Shown here: positions 10,031-23,040 of the stretch, piece after piece
How the letters are laid out: the number at the start of each line of letters is the position of its first letter
Numbering within the stretch: the first letter of the stretch is position 1
Origin: Trichopria drosophilae
Lineage: Eukaryota; Arthropoda; Insecta; Hymenoptera; Diapriidae
DNA length: 64,000 nt
NCBI GenBank assembly: GCA_030407085.1
Contig: CM059582.1
Location: 53,333,001-53,397,000, forward strand
Direction of reading: 5' to 3'
The notes under the pieces: model-generated
The model's database searches: none
The model's input: only the letters and a program-made list of their open reading frames with translations
What the model was told of the DNA's origin: nothing
Made by a program: the position numbers and the translations under genes

Positions 10031-11143
10031 CCCTTTAAGTCCCAAATTTGCATAATTTGCACATGGATTTCAGCATCGTTTTATGTATAAAATAAAAATT
10101 GTTTAAAAATGGAAATATCTATATAGGACTAGTTTTGAGGTCGCTCTTTCGATTGGCGCTACTGACATTTTCGAAAAATGGCGTTTAACCAATTTTTTTT
10201 TACAAAAATACTGTAAAAAACGTGATTTTAAAAAAATTTTCTGTTTAAAGTGCATTTTTAACTATGATAACTAACCTGTCAAAAATATGTTCCCGATTGT
10301 TTTACTTCAAAATTATATATTCACATATTTTGATTTATTTTGTTTTTCATTTCAAAATGGCGTCTGAACGTTGAACATTTTTGAAATTAGAGAAAATACT
10401 ATTATTTCTGATCTGCTAGGTTTTCTTCCAATTTCAAGACGGCGACTGCCATGTGCTCAGTAGAAAAACGTAGAAGTCATATTGGATCCGCCATTTTTAA
10501 TTTCGGTAAATTGACTCAAGATTCCAGGTTAGCGATAACTGAAACCTAAAAGACTGTTAATTAGCAAATTTCACACCAATTTTGGTTGTAACAGAACTGG
10601 AAATACACGTATATCTACTGAGCACAAGGCAGTCGCCATCTTAAAATGGGATTTTATAGGATATTACTACTTCCGCAAATCAAAAATAGGTCATACAAAA
10701 CTCGTAATAACTTATTTGTAAGATTTTACTACAAAGAAAACCTAGCAGATCCGAAATAATAGTATTTTCTTCAATTTCAAAAATTGTCAACGTTCAGACG
10801 CCATTTTGAAATGAAAAACAAAATAAATCAAAATGAATGTATAATTTTGAAATAAAATAATCGGGAACACGTTTCTGATAGGTTAGAACATGATATGAAA
10901 CCGGTATCATAGTTAAACATGCATTTTCAAACAAAAATTCTAGCTATAAAATCGGGTTGCTTCAGTATTTTTGTAAAAAAAATGTGTTAAATGTCATTTT
11001 TTGAAAATTTTAGTAGCACCAATCGAAAGAGCGACCTCAAAACTAGCCGGATATAGATGTTTCCATTTTAAACAAAAATTTATTTTATACATAAAACGAT
11101 GCTAAAATCCATTTGCAAATTGTAGACATTTGGGACTTAAAGA
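10031..11143. mobile_element. TTAA-flanked foldback element, about 1.1 kb
   Basis: The left end is TTAA-CCCTTTAAGTCCCAAAT (TTAA 10027-10030). The right end read inward is TCAA-TCTTTAAGTCCCAAAT, one C lost and the target site mutated. The arms share GAGGTCGCTCTTTCGATTGG, TCATTTCAAAATGGCGTC and other words in inverted order. Each half also contains an inverted segment near CAGTAGAAAAACG (10459) / CACAAGGCAGTCGCC (10622). A half copy lies at 16200. Confidence 0.8.
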
Positions 11144-11147
11144 TTGA

Positions 11148-12586
11148 TATTTTCGGTCACATAAAGAATAACAATTAAAAATGGTTTAATTGACCAAAGT
11201 ATCAAAACGCATCTAAATTTTATAACTTCAACTAACCAAAACAATTTGAACACGAGTAGTAACGAAAACCTAATCAAAACCATAAGTTGCCCGTATATAA
11301 AAGGACTTTCAGAGAATATAGTAAAAATTTTCAAAACTCAAAATATAAGGATAGTTTCAACCTCCTTTAAAACTAATATTGCACAAATGAAACCACGAAA
11401 AAGACTGACATCCTTTTGAAACACAAAGTGGAGTTGTATATAAAATGACTTGTTTTCATTGTAATAAATCTTAAAACACGATTAAACGAACACAAGAGGA
11501 ACATTTTTGCAAAAAATTCGGAACAGTTTACAGGTCTAACCTACCACAGACCTGAAACTGGACTCGTTTTTGTTTATAACAACACCGTAATCCTTGCCAA
11601 AGAAAAAAAACTGTGCAAAAAGAGGTCACCTTGAAAATTATTTTATAAAAAAAGAAGAAAAACATCGTCAACATCCGTTTCGAAACATCAAAGCTACCGG
11701 AAGTTTACCATCCCTTTCTGTAATGAATCCCAAGTCATCTCCTTAATTCATACATAATTTGTCAACGGTACCACACCACTAACACATGCAAAACTTCATA
11801 TTTCCTACTTTAGTGTAATACGACACAATCACCAACGTTTTTTTAAACAGTCTTGAAGAGGACTCGTATCAGAGTTGCTAATTATTTATTTATTATTTAT
11901 TACAAAACCCTCCAAATTATTGACCCTAGTTTTTTTTCTTCTAATTTTTATTAAACTCAACCATTTTTAATTTTTATTCTTTATGTGACGAAAAATACCA
12001 AAACTATTTGAATATATTAATTTATAAATCGGTCGAAAATTAAAACCTTAATGAACGATTAAGTACCGTTACATCTAAAGAGGGATCCGTATCTGTTATT
12101 AATGTGAGATCATTCGTAATGTATTTATTAATTTTTTAGTAAATTTAGATTACGCACCTTAAGAATTATACATTGTTTATTAATGGTAACGCAATTTACG
12201 GAACACAAAATATAATTTTATATTAAATCAACTTAGTAAAATATAGTTGAAGAAAGTTTAAATTTTATATATATTTATCGATGCAGGTGCTTCTACGTCA
12301 GGATGAGTAGTTTTCGGTAATATTGGGAAAACGTTAGGTGTTTTTAAAGTTTTGGGGATGTTAAAAACGTGTTCGGAACATTGTGTTTTACTTCTTACAT
12401 GGAGATGTTGACAATGGCTCCATTTTTTTTTAATTTTTTAAAAATGTGATTGCTATTCGGAACATAATAACGTAATCAGATACGTACCAAAAAAAAAAGA
12501 ATTTAATACGAGTATGAAGTGGTAAACTCAAATTACACATTAGTTATACGACTTTTACTTAAAAAATGACAAAAATGATTGTTGTA
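11148..12586. other. AT-rich spacer, no gene seen
   Basis: No ORF above about 65 codons with a recognisable product, and no inverted ends found. It could be intergenic or intronic. Confidence 0.4.
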
Positions 12587-12590
12587 TTAA

Positions 12591-14372
12591 CCACTTGAGT
12601 GGCAAGGCGGTCCTACTTAAACTCGCTTTGCAAAGTTTGTAGATGGATTTAAGTCACGAAATCATAATCTGAATCGTTCAATATCAAGGAACACAAATAT
12701 GACAAAAAATTTTTCTTTCGTGGTTTTGAATGGTTACACAACAAAACGACACAACGATAAAATAATCAGGACACAATAATCGCTAAAAAATAATCACGAC
12801 TAAATAATCGAATAAAAAGAATTATTGTAATATAGTATTGGATAATGAATACGATCAATTTACAATTCTTAACAGTGTTCCATTATAGCATTCATCGTGA
12901 TACAAATATTATATTGTAAATATTGTGAAATTATATACCTTTGATGTGTTTCGAATGCAATCACAGATTAGTTAGTCGTATGATTGAAACGTGTGCACAT
13001 ATATCATCGTTAGTAAGAATTTACAATTTTTGCAAAGCCAAAAAGGCAAGCCATTATTATATAAAAATTATCTGTTTAATCACTTGAGAACATCACATAT
13101 TACTTTGAGATTTCAACAATATTACACACATAAAAAGTGCACAGCGCAAGCCAAAACAACAAGCGCCAACAAGAATGGTTAATACATACTTATACACAAT
13201 ATCTAAATAATAAACATCTCATAACTCCGAATTTATATGCAAAATATTTCATCAGGAACACTTATAAAAGTTACAGATCATAATCACGGACCAGATCACG
13301 CAAACGTTCAGGGCAAACAGATAGTTAATAAAATAAAAAAAGAGAGCGACTAAAACAAGTGAAAATACAACTAAAATAATCGCTCACTATACTAAACAAG
13401 CAGACGCACAAACATCTGCCGAATTGCCAAGCACCTCGGCATTATCGCGTGCGACGTAGCAAAATGTATTAAAATTTAATTGTACAAATTTAAAAAACAA
13501 ATGAGACTTATTCATGTTATTTTGTTTTTATTGTTTTAATGTGATTATTTTATCGTAATTATTTTGTCACTGTGCTATTTTGTCGTCATTATTTTTCATG
13601 CTTTTGTAAGAATGGCGTCAAAACTGTCACTCAGTTTTCTGCTCCCGACAAAATCAAATTTGTACGGAAATTGGTACTGGGGGGTTTTGGGTCGCTGTTT
13701 TTTTTAGACGAATTTCAAGTTGTCTTTTGAAAATTCTATAAACTAATAGATCTTACGAAAGTTCATGAACACTTATCTTGTTAAACATTTATAAAATATA
13801 ACATAATATAATAATATACTCCAATAACAAAAAAGATCTTTTTAAAACCCCGCAGCCAAAAGGGGCGCCATATTGGACCTGCCATACTGAATTTTTAAAA
13901 AGAAACATAAACATCGTAATCACCGACTCCAAAAAACCCCCAGTACCAATTTTTAGTGAATTCGGAAAATACTTTTAAAACATCGTCGCCATATTGGGTC
14001 CGATGCCCTTTGGAATTTCCAAGAAGCAACTTCAAATTTCTACTCAGGGACTCAAAAATCTCCCAGTACCAATTTCCGAGTTCATCCGATTTTGTCTGAA
14101 GCAGAAAACTGAGTGAAGCCATTACAAAAGTATGAAAAAAATGGCCGATATTCATCCTGTAAAAGCTATTCAAAACCACGAAAAAAAAAAAACATTTTGT
14201 CACCGCGTATTTGTGTTCCTTGACATTAAATCATATAGATACTTTGGTTTTGTAAATCCGTCTACAAACTTTGCAAAGCGAGTTTAAGTAGAACCGCCTT
14301 TTAAAATATTTTTGCCGCTTTTGTCACCTACACGGGTAGCGTCATTCGGACCGCCTCGTGCCGCTCAAGTGG
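12591..14372. mobile_element. TTAA-flanked foldback element, about 1.78 kb, with nested inverted segments
   Basis: The ends are TTAA-CCACTTGAGTGGCA (TTAA 12587-12590) and, read inward, TTAA-CCACTTGAGCGGCA (TTAA 14373-14376). Next comes the inverted pair CTCGCTTTGCAAAGTTTGTA / TACAAACTTTGCAAAGCGAG. Inside are further inverted pairs: AATCACGAC-type words against their mirror at 13540-13600, and ATTGGTACTGGG (13670) against CCCAGTACCAAT (14060). Non-coding; ORFs at 13895-14203 lie in repeat arms. Confidence 0.75.
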
Positions 14373-14453
14373 TTAATTAAAAAATAGTCAATTACGACTG
14401 ATATACAAATGATTTTCTAAAATCGTATGTACGATATACATTTTTCTGTATTA

Positions 14454-14665
14454 TTATTTATTTTCGAAAAAATCGGGGGACAAGCTGAAAAGATTCGATA
14501 AGCAGCGAGTTGTATTCGGGTTTTTCCGATTGCCGGTCGAATACTTTGTTGAAGAAGTTTGGACCGTTAATTTCGAAATCCTAAAACCATCTAGAATATT
14601 CCACCGGTAATCAAAAGGTCCCGAGTTCAACTCCCGGCGAATTAGACCTATTTTTTCATTCAAAA
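14454..14665 (+). repeat. tRNA-like (possible SINE) remnant
   Basis: GGTCCCGAGTTCAACTCCCGG (about 14618-14638) looks like a T-arm with a GTTCAACTCC pol III B-box. Upstream text does not fold into a complete tRNA cloverleaf that I can see. It may be the tRNA-derived head of a SINE; a similar B-box lies near 40350. Confidence 0.3.
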
Positions 14666-14774
14666 ATGAAAAAACCTAAAAGATGTCAATTTTCTTCATG
14701 ATTATGTTAATTCATTTTCCCAACAACTTTGGAAGAGAATTCGTAAGGAAATGTGAAATAAAAAATTCAACATC

Positions 14775-16195
14775 GACTATATAATTCAAAATGTCGGATC
14801 CAATAAGTCTGATAAAAAATTGTAAATCGACTGAATTAGTTTGAAACACAATACTTGGTGGTTTTCGGGGACGCAGAATATCAATCTGATGAATTCATAA
14901 ACAAAATTAATACGAAAATGAAAATAGATTTTGAAGATTCAAAACGGCGAGTATATAATTGAAAGACGCTTATTATATTAATGATACACTTGTCTGATAA
15001 TCTGTATAAAACTGCATAAAAATAACCGGATTCGCCACTTTGAATTTTTGGAAACTCCCATCAAATTCTTATTCAGCGACATAAAAAAACACTAATTTCC
15101 TTTCCTTTTAAGCGAATTCAGTCGATTATCTATTTCATTTCCGGCATATTGAAACCGTTATTTTAAATTTTCAAAAACTGACAACAAGCCCAAAAACCCC
15201 CGAGTAGCGAGTTTCAAGCAAATTTATTAATTTTTATAAAGTCGTCCGCCACATTCGATTCGGACTTTGAATTTTTAAAACTAAAATCAAATTCGTATTT
15301 TGCGACTCCGAAAACCTCCGAGTAACTTTTCAAGAGAAATTCAATGAATTATCAATTTTTTGTCCGCTATATTCGATCCGCCATTTTGAATTTTTAAAAC
15401 TAAAATCAAATTCGTATTTAGCGACTCTGAAAACCTCCCAGTAACTTTTTGAGAGAAATTCAGAGAATTATCAATTTTGTGTTCGCCATATTCGATCCGC
15501 CATTTTGAATTTTTAAAAATTTCGTATTTAGCGACCCTGAAACCCTCCGAGTAAAGAATTTCATTTGATCAATTACCTAAAGTTAATTGGATGGCTTCAT
15601 TTTATATTATTTTATCTGTCATCATTATTACATTATTGTTTCTGCCATTAAACATCTTAAAAACCCGGTATGATATTTGTAGACGGCGCGACCCCAAAAA
15701 CCCCCATTAACATATTTTAAACAATTTGGATCAATTTTCAATTTTGTGTCCTCCGTATGAGATCCGCCATTTTTAAATACCGTAAATCTAACATTATATT
15801 CGTAGGCAGTGTCCTCAAAAACCCCGAATACAGTTTAAACCCGCTATAAGGAAATGTTTCGATGCAGAATATTTGACATACGGAATCCCTTTCCTTCTGC
15901 GTTATTTTCCCTCAAGTTTCAGAGGGATAAGCTCGGAACCAATGAGATTCCGGGAGTGGGGAAACGTAAATTTACGTGCCTCTTATTCCTTATACTGAAT
16001 AAAATCATTTCCGTGTAGTGAGTGAATTTATTATAGCGGAGTTCCTTACAGCGGGTTTCTAGTGGAACATGTTTGAAGCAAATTTGATCAATTTTCAATT
16101 TTGTAGTTCGCCATATTGAATCCGCCATTTTTTATTTAAAAAATCGGAGTTCAGATTCGTAATAACCGATCCCAAAAACTCGTTACAAATTTCGT
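14775..16195. repeat. Cluster of dispersed CCGCCATTTTGAATTT repeat units
   Basis: Units related to the 6295-7190 array occur near 15030, 15150, 15255, 15385, 15500, 15765 and 16118. They are often followed by TTCGTATTTAGCGAC-like text and AACCTCCGAGTAAC. Spacing of about 115-125 bp is kept only between 15255 and 15500. The interval 15860-16070 is unrelated. Confidence 0.7.
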
Positions 16196-16199
16196 TTAA

Positions 16200-16575
16200 C
16201 CCTGTAACGCCCAAAACGCACAATTCGCACAAGGATTTGAGCATCTTTTTTTGTATTCAATAAAAAATGTTTAAATATGGACACCTCCGTATCCCACTGG
16301 TTTTGAGGTCGCTATTTCCAATGGCGTTGAAGAAATTTAAAAAAATGACGTTTAACACATGCTTTTTTTCAAAAACATTTAAAAAAACACCATTTTTGGG
16401 CTAAGATTTTTTTTACAAGCGATATACCGTTTCTTGATCTACTTGTTGCCAATCAGAAACGCGTTCCCGATAGTTTTACTTGAAAAGTATGATTTCATAC
16501 ATTTTCATTTTTGTCGAATTGGATTTTAAAATGGCGTCCAAACATGAACAAATTTTTAAAATTGAGGAATTGTCG
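16200..16575. mobile_element. Half copy of the 10031-type foldback element
   Basis: It begins TTAA-CCCTGTAACGCCCAAAA (TTAA 16196-16199) and follows the left arm of the 10031 element: GGATTTGAGCATC, GAGGTCGCTATTTCCAATGG, TTTTAAAATGGCGTCC. After about 16575 the match stops and no mirror arm follows, so the right half is deleted. Confidence 0.65.
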
Positions 16576-19545
16576 ACCGGGCTGGTAAGGGTTATTTGAT
16601 CTTGAAAATCGTTATTTCAAGATCAAGTTATGTTTTTTTTGCTGTTCAACTCTATCCGAGACAAATTTTTTGAATGAACTATATTTCGGGAAAATGAGTA
16701 TATAAGGGTTTTTGAGTAGCTAATTACGAATCTAAACTCGGAATTAAATTAAATTTTGTGGTCGCTGAACCGATCACCCTCACTCTCTAAGGTTAATAAT
16801 TGCTTATGACAAAAAATCTCATTATTTAACATTTTCCCCTTAATTAAAGGGATGAGCATTTTAAAAGTTTAAAGTTTGTCGGATTTTTCTATGTTACTCA
16901 GAATTATCTTAGTGAACGAATAAGATTGTTATAAAATGAAATACGATAATCTACTATAAAATGTATCGGGAAAGTAGCAATCTCAGTTTTGAAAATAAAT
17001 TTTTGAAGGGTTACAAAAAGAATAGGGTTTATTCAGAAATAATTACTTGACTATTGAATATAAAATGTACTTACTTTAAAATATCATTCAGTCTTGAAGT
17101 GGGTCTATCTACACTCCTCCAGCTGACTATAATTTAATGCAAAACTATTTTTCATATATATGGGGTTTTAAGATTTTCAAATTAAATGAAAATTTTATTA
17201 TATTCTTTTCAGTATTTATTTTTTTTAAATATTAATTGTTACTCATTTTTTAAATATATTTTTTTATAAAATAAACAATTTTAAATAAAAGAAATAAAAT
17301 GAATACCGTCTTTTCCTGTAACACTGGTGTTCATTGTGTGTACATTTTTACCCTCAGGCTAACTAAATGTTTTATATCTTGCCAAGAAAAGAACGGATTT
17401 GTATGTTCCAAAATGAAAATTGAAGGCGATGGTCTAGGCCTTTTAGAAAAATGAGATAGCACTGAACAAAAAGTTTGAACAAAGTTACACAACTTTGAAA
17501 ATTAGTTAAAAAGTGAGTTTTTTAATAAGACAATAATGTGCATTTAATCAGAAAGTTTATGAAGTCAGCTTACGAAAATCTTTACTTGGAGATTTTCGAA
17601 GTCGCTGATTACGAATCTGAAGTCAGTTTTCAAAAACTACAAATGGTGGATCCAATATGTCGGATATTTTTCAACATTTTTTTTAAATTCATCGAATTTG
17701 ATTGAAAATCGTTACGAGTGTTGATTTTCAGAAGCCTATCACAACTTGTTGAATTTTCTACCGCCATATTAGAACCGCAATTTTAAATTGTTGAAAACTG
17801 ACTTTGCAGATTTGTGATAAGCGACCCCGAAAACCGAATATAACGAGTTTCAAGCGAATACAGTAAATAGTTTAAAAATGGTTGTCACATTGGATCCGCC
17901 ATTTTGAATTGTCAAAAACGGACCTTAGATTCGTAATCAGCGACCTAAAAAATTATTAACCAATTTTAAAATATAAAATGTTTTGTACAGGATAAAACGA
18001 ACCGTTTTGGTTTGGATTTTTGCAATTTAATAAAACCGCAAGAGGGTTAGGACCACAACATAATTTTGTTGGGAGATTGAATCCTTGAATCGGAACTATT
18101 GGTCTTTAGCCGCTAAAAACGAATTGTTGTTCAATTTGACCCGTCTCGTGAGCATTTTAAGAAATCTGATATTCGAAATATTCCTTTTAACAATTTAAGG
18201 TTAGGATTTGTGAAAAATCAGCGACCTAACATCTATAATATCGTATAGCTCTGATTTAAGTTATTTTCCAAAAAAATGTTGTGTGGTTCTGCGTTATCTT
18301 TGCAGCAAAATTAATTTCCGCCAACACAATATCGTAATTTGAAAGAATTTGAATTTATTTATAATACACTGACATATTGCAACATACAATGTCAATCAAT
18401 ATGAATAATAGAATGTTGACTTCAAAATGAATGGCATGATGAATTATTCTACATAAACAAGTAATACAACCAATTTACACTTGATTTTCATCGTTTTTAA
18501 AATACAATAATAAATTGCAATTCCCTGTTTATCCCTATGCCTATATGATATCATTGTTTTCAATGCGCGAAAAATACTTCGGAAATGATCGTCGAAAATT
18601 ATTCTTTTTTCGCTAAAGTGATAAAATCTGAATATGGCGCAAAAACTCAAGTTTTTATACATTGAACCTTACTTTTCTTGAAAATGTGACGTGAGAAGAA
18701 AATTCTGCTAACCCTATCGTTTTCGGAATTGAAAAATACTTCGGAAATGACCCAGTTCCCGCTTCATTCAGTAATTAAAGCATACTAACAATGTTTTATA
18801 AGCTTGCCCTTACACTTTTACCAAATCAGTGTTGAGCTGTGTTTTCGAATTTCGAACTAACAATGGAAATATTAAACTGGACAATATTCTTTTTTTTCTG
18901 TAGAACACTTAGGAACGGTGCATTTCGAAGGAAACGTTTAATTATTTAGATTGGTTGATTAAAAAAAAATTAAAATTCGTATTGGTTTATTTAAAGTGAT
19001 TCAAGGTTTGTTTCATATCTCAAAACTATTATTTTGATTCGCATTCAGTTAAAAAATAGTAATATTAGTTTGCTGGCAGCATAGTGCAGGGCGACTATCT
19101 TGATAGAAAACAATTATCAAACAGTTTTACTAGCATTTGTTGGCCTGGCCACGTAATATGTTAATAAAGTGATAAACAGTTAGTAGGAAAGAAAGTGTTG
19201 CAGAAGACAATTTGAAAGAAATGTTTGCTTTTTTATTGCGCTTATTATAGAAAGAATTGGTGGTCAGTTATATAAAAGTTAATATTAAATAATATTAAAT
19301 AACGATGTTGTCAGGATTTTGCTACTTAGATTATGGTATGTTTTCACATATTTTAACGCTTTTACATCGTTGCAGGCGCGATGTGTAAAATCACAATAAA
19401 ATCTTTAACAAGATCAACTGAGACGTATAAATTCCATACCAAAAAAAATATCTAATAATTAATTTGTTACACTGGCAAAATCGGAATGTTCAACGACACA
19501 CGAATGTAGTAGGAATGCACTCAATTTCACAAATAAAAATTACTT
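16576..19545. other. AT-rich region without genes; a few dispersed repeat units
   Basis: Copies of the CCGCCATTTTGAATT / TTCGTAATCAGCGACC repeat lie at about 17600-17960, in both orientations. Otherwise no ORF, RNA gene or terminal repeat was recognised. Confidence 0.4.
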
Positions 19546-20537
19546 ATGTAGGGGAGAACGGGGTAATTACGACAGGTCGGATAATTCCGGCCCCCCGTAA
19601 TATCTCGCTTACAATATGACATCACGTAATGTTATTGAAATTTTGTGAAAACACTGATTAGTACAACCATTTTGATTGCGGTAGTTGTTTATTTACTTTG
19701 CATTGAACGATGTGGCAGTGATGTTATTGTTTCTTACTGCGCTAATTTAGAAATTGTAGTATTATAAATAAGTAAATATACTTTGAAATTATTGTGCAAA
19801 CGAATCAAACGTAAGTAAATTAGAAAGCCTTAACCTTATATTTAATGAAATCAATTTGGTTTTTAGTGAGATGAGAGTGTGTTTTTAAATGCGTGTATTT
19901 TTTTAAATAAAGAACGTGCAGGGTAATTCCGACCCCTAATGTACGGGGTAATTGCGACCGTCCTTTTTCGTGTTTATTTTCGTTTGTTTTTATCACAACC
20001 ATATTATGCAATGTTATGTATACATTATATATAATGTATCACAAATGTGTTGATTTTAGTTGGAAATGGCGCGAAAATACATGCTTCGGTTGTTTTCTCG
20101 TGCGGTATTAGAAGTGACTATTTGCGTTTTCATTTTTTAGCAACAATGTAGAGTAGGTATGTGATCTATGTACGTAGTGTTGTACATAAACAAGTTATTG
20201 TGATAGCAAAATATACTCTTCTTTACTTATTATTAATAAATGTAAATTAAACCTGTAAATCACTACGAAATTGTGCTGAAAATAAATGCGGTCGGAATTA
20301 CACCTTTTGGGGTCGGAATTACCCATACTTTGACAGAATCTGAAGAATTGCAATTTTTTACTAATGGAGATACAATCCTACAGTAGACCTATAACAAGGT
20401 ATTAATAATATCGATAAATGTTTACCCATGCAATACACCTTAAACAAGCATAACGTACAAATTCATTAAATCACATTCTCTACCTCAAAAATCAATTTTG
20501 CTTAGGTAGGTCGGAATTACCCCGTTCTCCCCTACAT
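19546..20537. mobile_element. 992-bp element with 28-bp inverted ends and iterated subterminal word
   Basis: The ends are ATGTAGGGGAGAACGGGG continuing into TAATTACGAC (19546-19573) and its inverted copy (20510-20537), identical at 27 of 28 positions. GGGTAATTCCGACC or its complement recurs inside, near 19590, 19920, 19945, 20290 and 20318, in addition to the ends. No transposase ORF. The interior contains a tandem ATTATATATAATGTAT word. The superfamily is unknown. Confidence 0.75.
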
Positions 20538-20617
20538 AAATTCTAAGTCTATTAACGAAACTAAAACTTAGTTGGAGTCAGGGAAAGATAACGGAAATGG
20601 AGGAACATCTTCTCCTT

Positions 20618-22812
20618 CACGGAAAAAAATTTCAGAGGCACAGGTCTAAATCGCCCTAAAGTAGCCATATTGAAGGGCTGTTGTGGAAACAGCTCTATTG
20701 TATGGTTATTTTAGACACGTAAATTGAGCCGTATATAACATAACCAATCCAGCTATATTGGAGAGGTGTGACGACTCTGCGTAAAATATTTAGCCAAATT
20801 TTATAGCTACCAGTTGTGTATGATTATAGATCTGCCAGCTATATAAATATGTATATAAATGCGTGTTATAAATCCAGAAAACATTACTTCAACTTGCACA
20901 GGTAACAGGACCGACAGATTATTCAAATGACAACACTGAAGATATTATTATATTTATTTCTATTATTACATTGCACATTTTGGAACAATAAAATATCGCC
21001 CATACATTTGAGTAATGTGTGTAGGCATGTAATGCAGTAATTCGCAGAAACTAATTATTTTAAAAGACGTATTTTCATAAAATACCTCATAACATGAAAA
21101 GTGTTCATGATAAGCTGTATGTACACTTTGGTATATAAAAACAATATTATTTTCAAATACAGCGATGAATTTAATAACCCCAAATAGAGGTTGCCCATCA
21201 TCGACACCGACACAAATTGATTCACCAGGCGTATACCGAGTACCAAAATTTTCTACCCACTTGCAAAAGAACATTGGTGTGCTTTTATCAATAGGACATT
21301 CAATAATTGAAACCGGTAAATCATTCAGATTCATAGTATTTCCAGGACCTACATCAAGGGTACTAGAAAATACATTTTTCATAATAAATTGATGTGCTAA
21401 TTGAAGTTGGTGTTTCTTTGCTAGAGTTAAAGCTATTGACCGCCTGGAACTAGTAGCATTGGCAGCTACTGTGGATTCCCTGTGTTTATTTTCAAACCTC
21501 ATACACGATAGATGTATTAAAGGTCCACATTCTGCCATTACTCTAGGGTAATGATTCAGATGGTGTGCTTTAGGTTTCAATTTCTTTTTAAATAAAATTG
21601 TGTATAAACTATTATGAGACTCAATTAAACTTTTCAATAGTTCGCAAATCTTCTTCTGAATAGAATGTGCTGATACTAAGGAAACTATATTTCTTAAAAC
21701 TATAAAGAATTGCCAAACAGGCTCATTGAAAGGAACGAAGTCTCCTACTAGTAGTCCGAAATGACGTACAAATGTCCACATTTCTGATGCAGACATTTTG
21801 ATGTGGCCCTTTTCCAATCGATCAGAAGATATTTCAGGTGGAATATTTCTAATTTCTATGGGCCCGTAATAATAGCAAGTTATTCTCGAATTTAAATCGT
21901 CTATGGAAAGTAATTCTTTTTTGATGAAAATTGAAAAATAATTTATAATTTCTACCATGTCAAAAACGCACACTCCTTCAAAGAGATCATGCATAATATC
22001 AACAGACCAGTTTTCGGTTACATGAAAATCTGGGAGTTTGTGAAATACGCAGGGGTCAAGGTAGCATTATCTATAAGAATATCATTTTCATAATTATCTC
22101 GATTCCTTAATAATGTTTCATTTTCTATCGAGCATGTATATCTATCAGATTTACACATTTTGCATATTGAAATATTATAAGAATTAAACTTAATGATTAT
22201 TACTTTCAATACACATCAATATTATTAAAAAGAGATTGTAATATACGTATTTATTACTATTTACTGCTATAGACACATACCTTCAAAAATATCGCAAAGG
22301 TTTGCCAAACCCCAAGATCTTAATGTACTTTTAACAAAATTATCCATTTTTTTCATGGAGACAGATAACAGTCAAAATATTCTTATTATACTCTCTATAA
22401 TATTACCAGTTGTCAGACTATTTTTTAATCGCCTCGAAACATTCGCACGGTAACAAACGGTAACCATGCAACGTTCAAAATAAATCTAGAATATGAATTT
22501 AAATTTGGAACTAGAGTGTAATATAACAAGAAGCGTATTCAAATTTTGTAGTGTTGAGGTAGCAATATTCTTGGGGAAAATGATGAATTTTAATATATAA
22601 CTATATTAATTTAACCTACAAAGTGTCAAAAATTTGTTCGAATCAAAATGTAACTATATTTTATTGCTGAATTCCAGTATATATCTAACAATATTTGAAA
22701 AGTAACAGCTACTATATTGAAGGGTTGGAAATAGGCAAGTTTCATGCTGTCACAGCTATAAATTCGTGGCTATATTCGTATAGTTGTGAATCCCCTGTCA
22801 TTTTTTTCCGTG
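20618..22812 (-). mobile_element. CACGG-ended DNA transposon remnant carrying a broken gene
   Basis: A perfect 13-bp inverted repeat, CACGGAAAAAAAT at 20618-20630 and ATTTTTTTCCGTG at 22800-22812, with weaker similarity for about 10 bp inward (CAGAGG/CAGGGG). It encloses the minus-strand gene remnant 20966-22356. CAC-ended termini would fit the CACTA/CMC (EnSpm-like) group. No clear 3-bp target duplication was found; only TT is shared by the flanks. Confidence 0.55.
20966..22356 (-). pseudogene. Broken transposon-type gene with MHDLFEGV motif
   Basis: Three minus-strand pieces look like one protein. (a) 22356-22281, starting MKKMDNFVKSTLRSWGLANL, ends at a donor GAAG/GTATGTG. (b) From about 22202 a segment with CKMCKSD and RNRDNYENDILIDN follows a 78-nt putative intron in frame. 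(c) 21994-20966, 342 codons, is preceded in frame by FHKLPDFHVTENWSVDI and then MHDLFEGVCVFDMVEI. Pieces b and c are in different frames, so there is a frameshift or small indel near 22035-22070. Piece c resembles the C-terminal half of uncharacterised transposon-associated proteins common in arthropod and cnidarian genomes; I recognise the style, not a catalytic core. The expected middle region between a and b is missing. The CACGG inverted ends around it support a mobile origin. It is probably not functional, though piece c has stayed open for 343 codons. Confidence 0.6.
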
Positions 22813-23040
22813 TTGTCAAAGCATTTTGAATCAAATACGGCGAGTTCTACTGTTTTGCATATATTCATCTTAATTAACAATGTGCCTCATATTCATTTAT
22901 CTATTATTCTGACAGTATCCATTGTTGACTTTGAATTTATAAGGGCTTTCATCATTAACAATATTTGCACTAATTTCATATATCTTTTCAACTATGGTAT
23001 TAAGTATGTACGGTTTAAGAACCTGTGCTGAAAATTGCTT

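Noticed and set aside
14600..14645. tRNA gene
   Set aside because: A good T-arm and B-box are visible, but no complete cloverleaf or acceptor pairing; kept only as a tRNA-like remnant.
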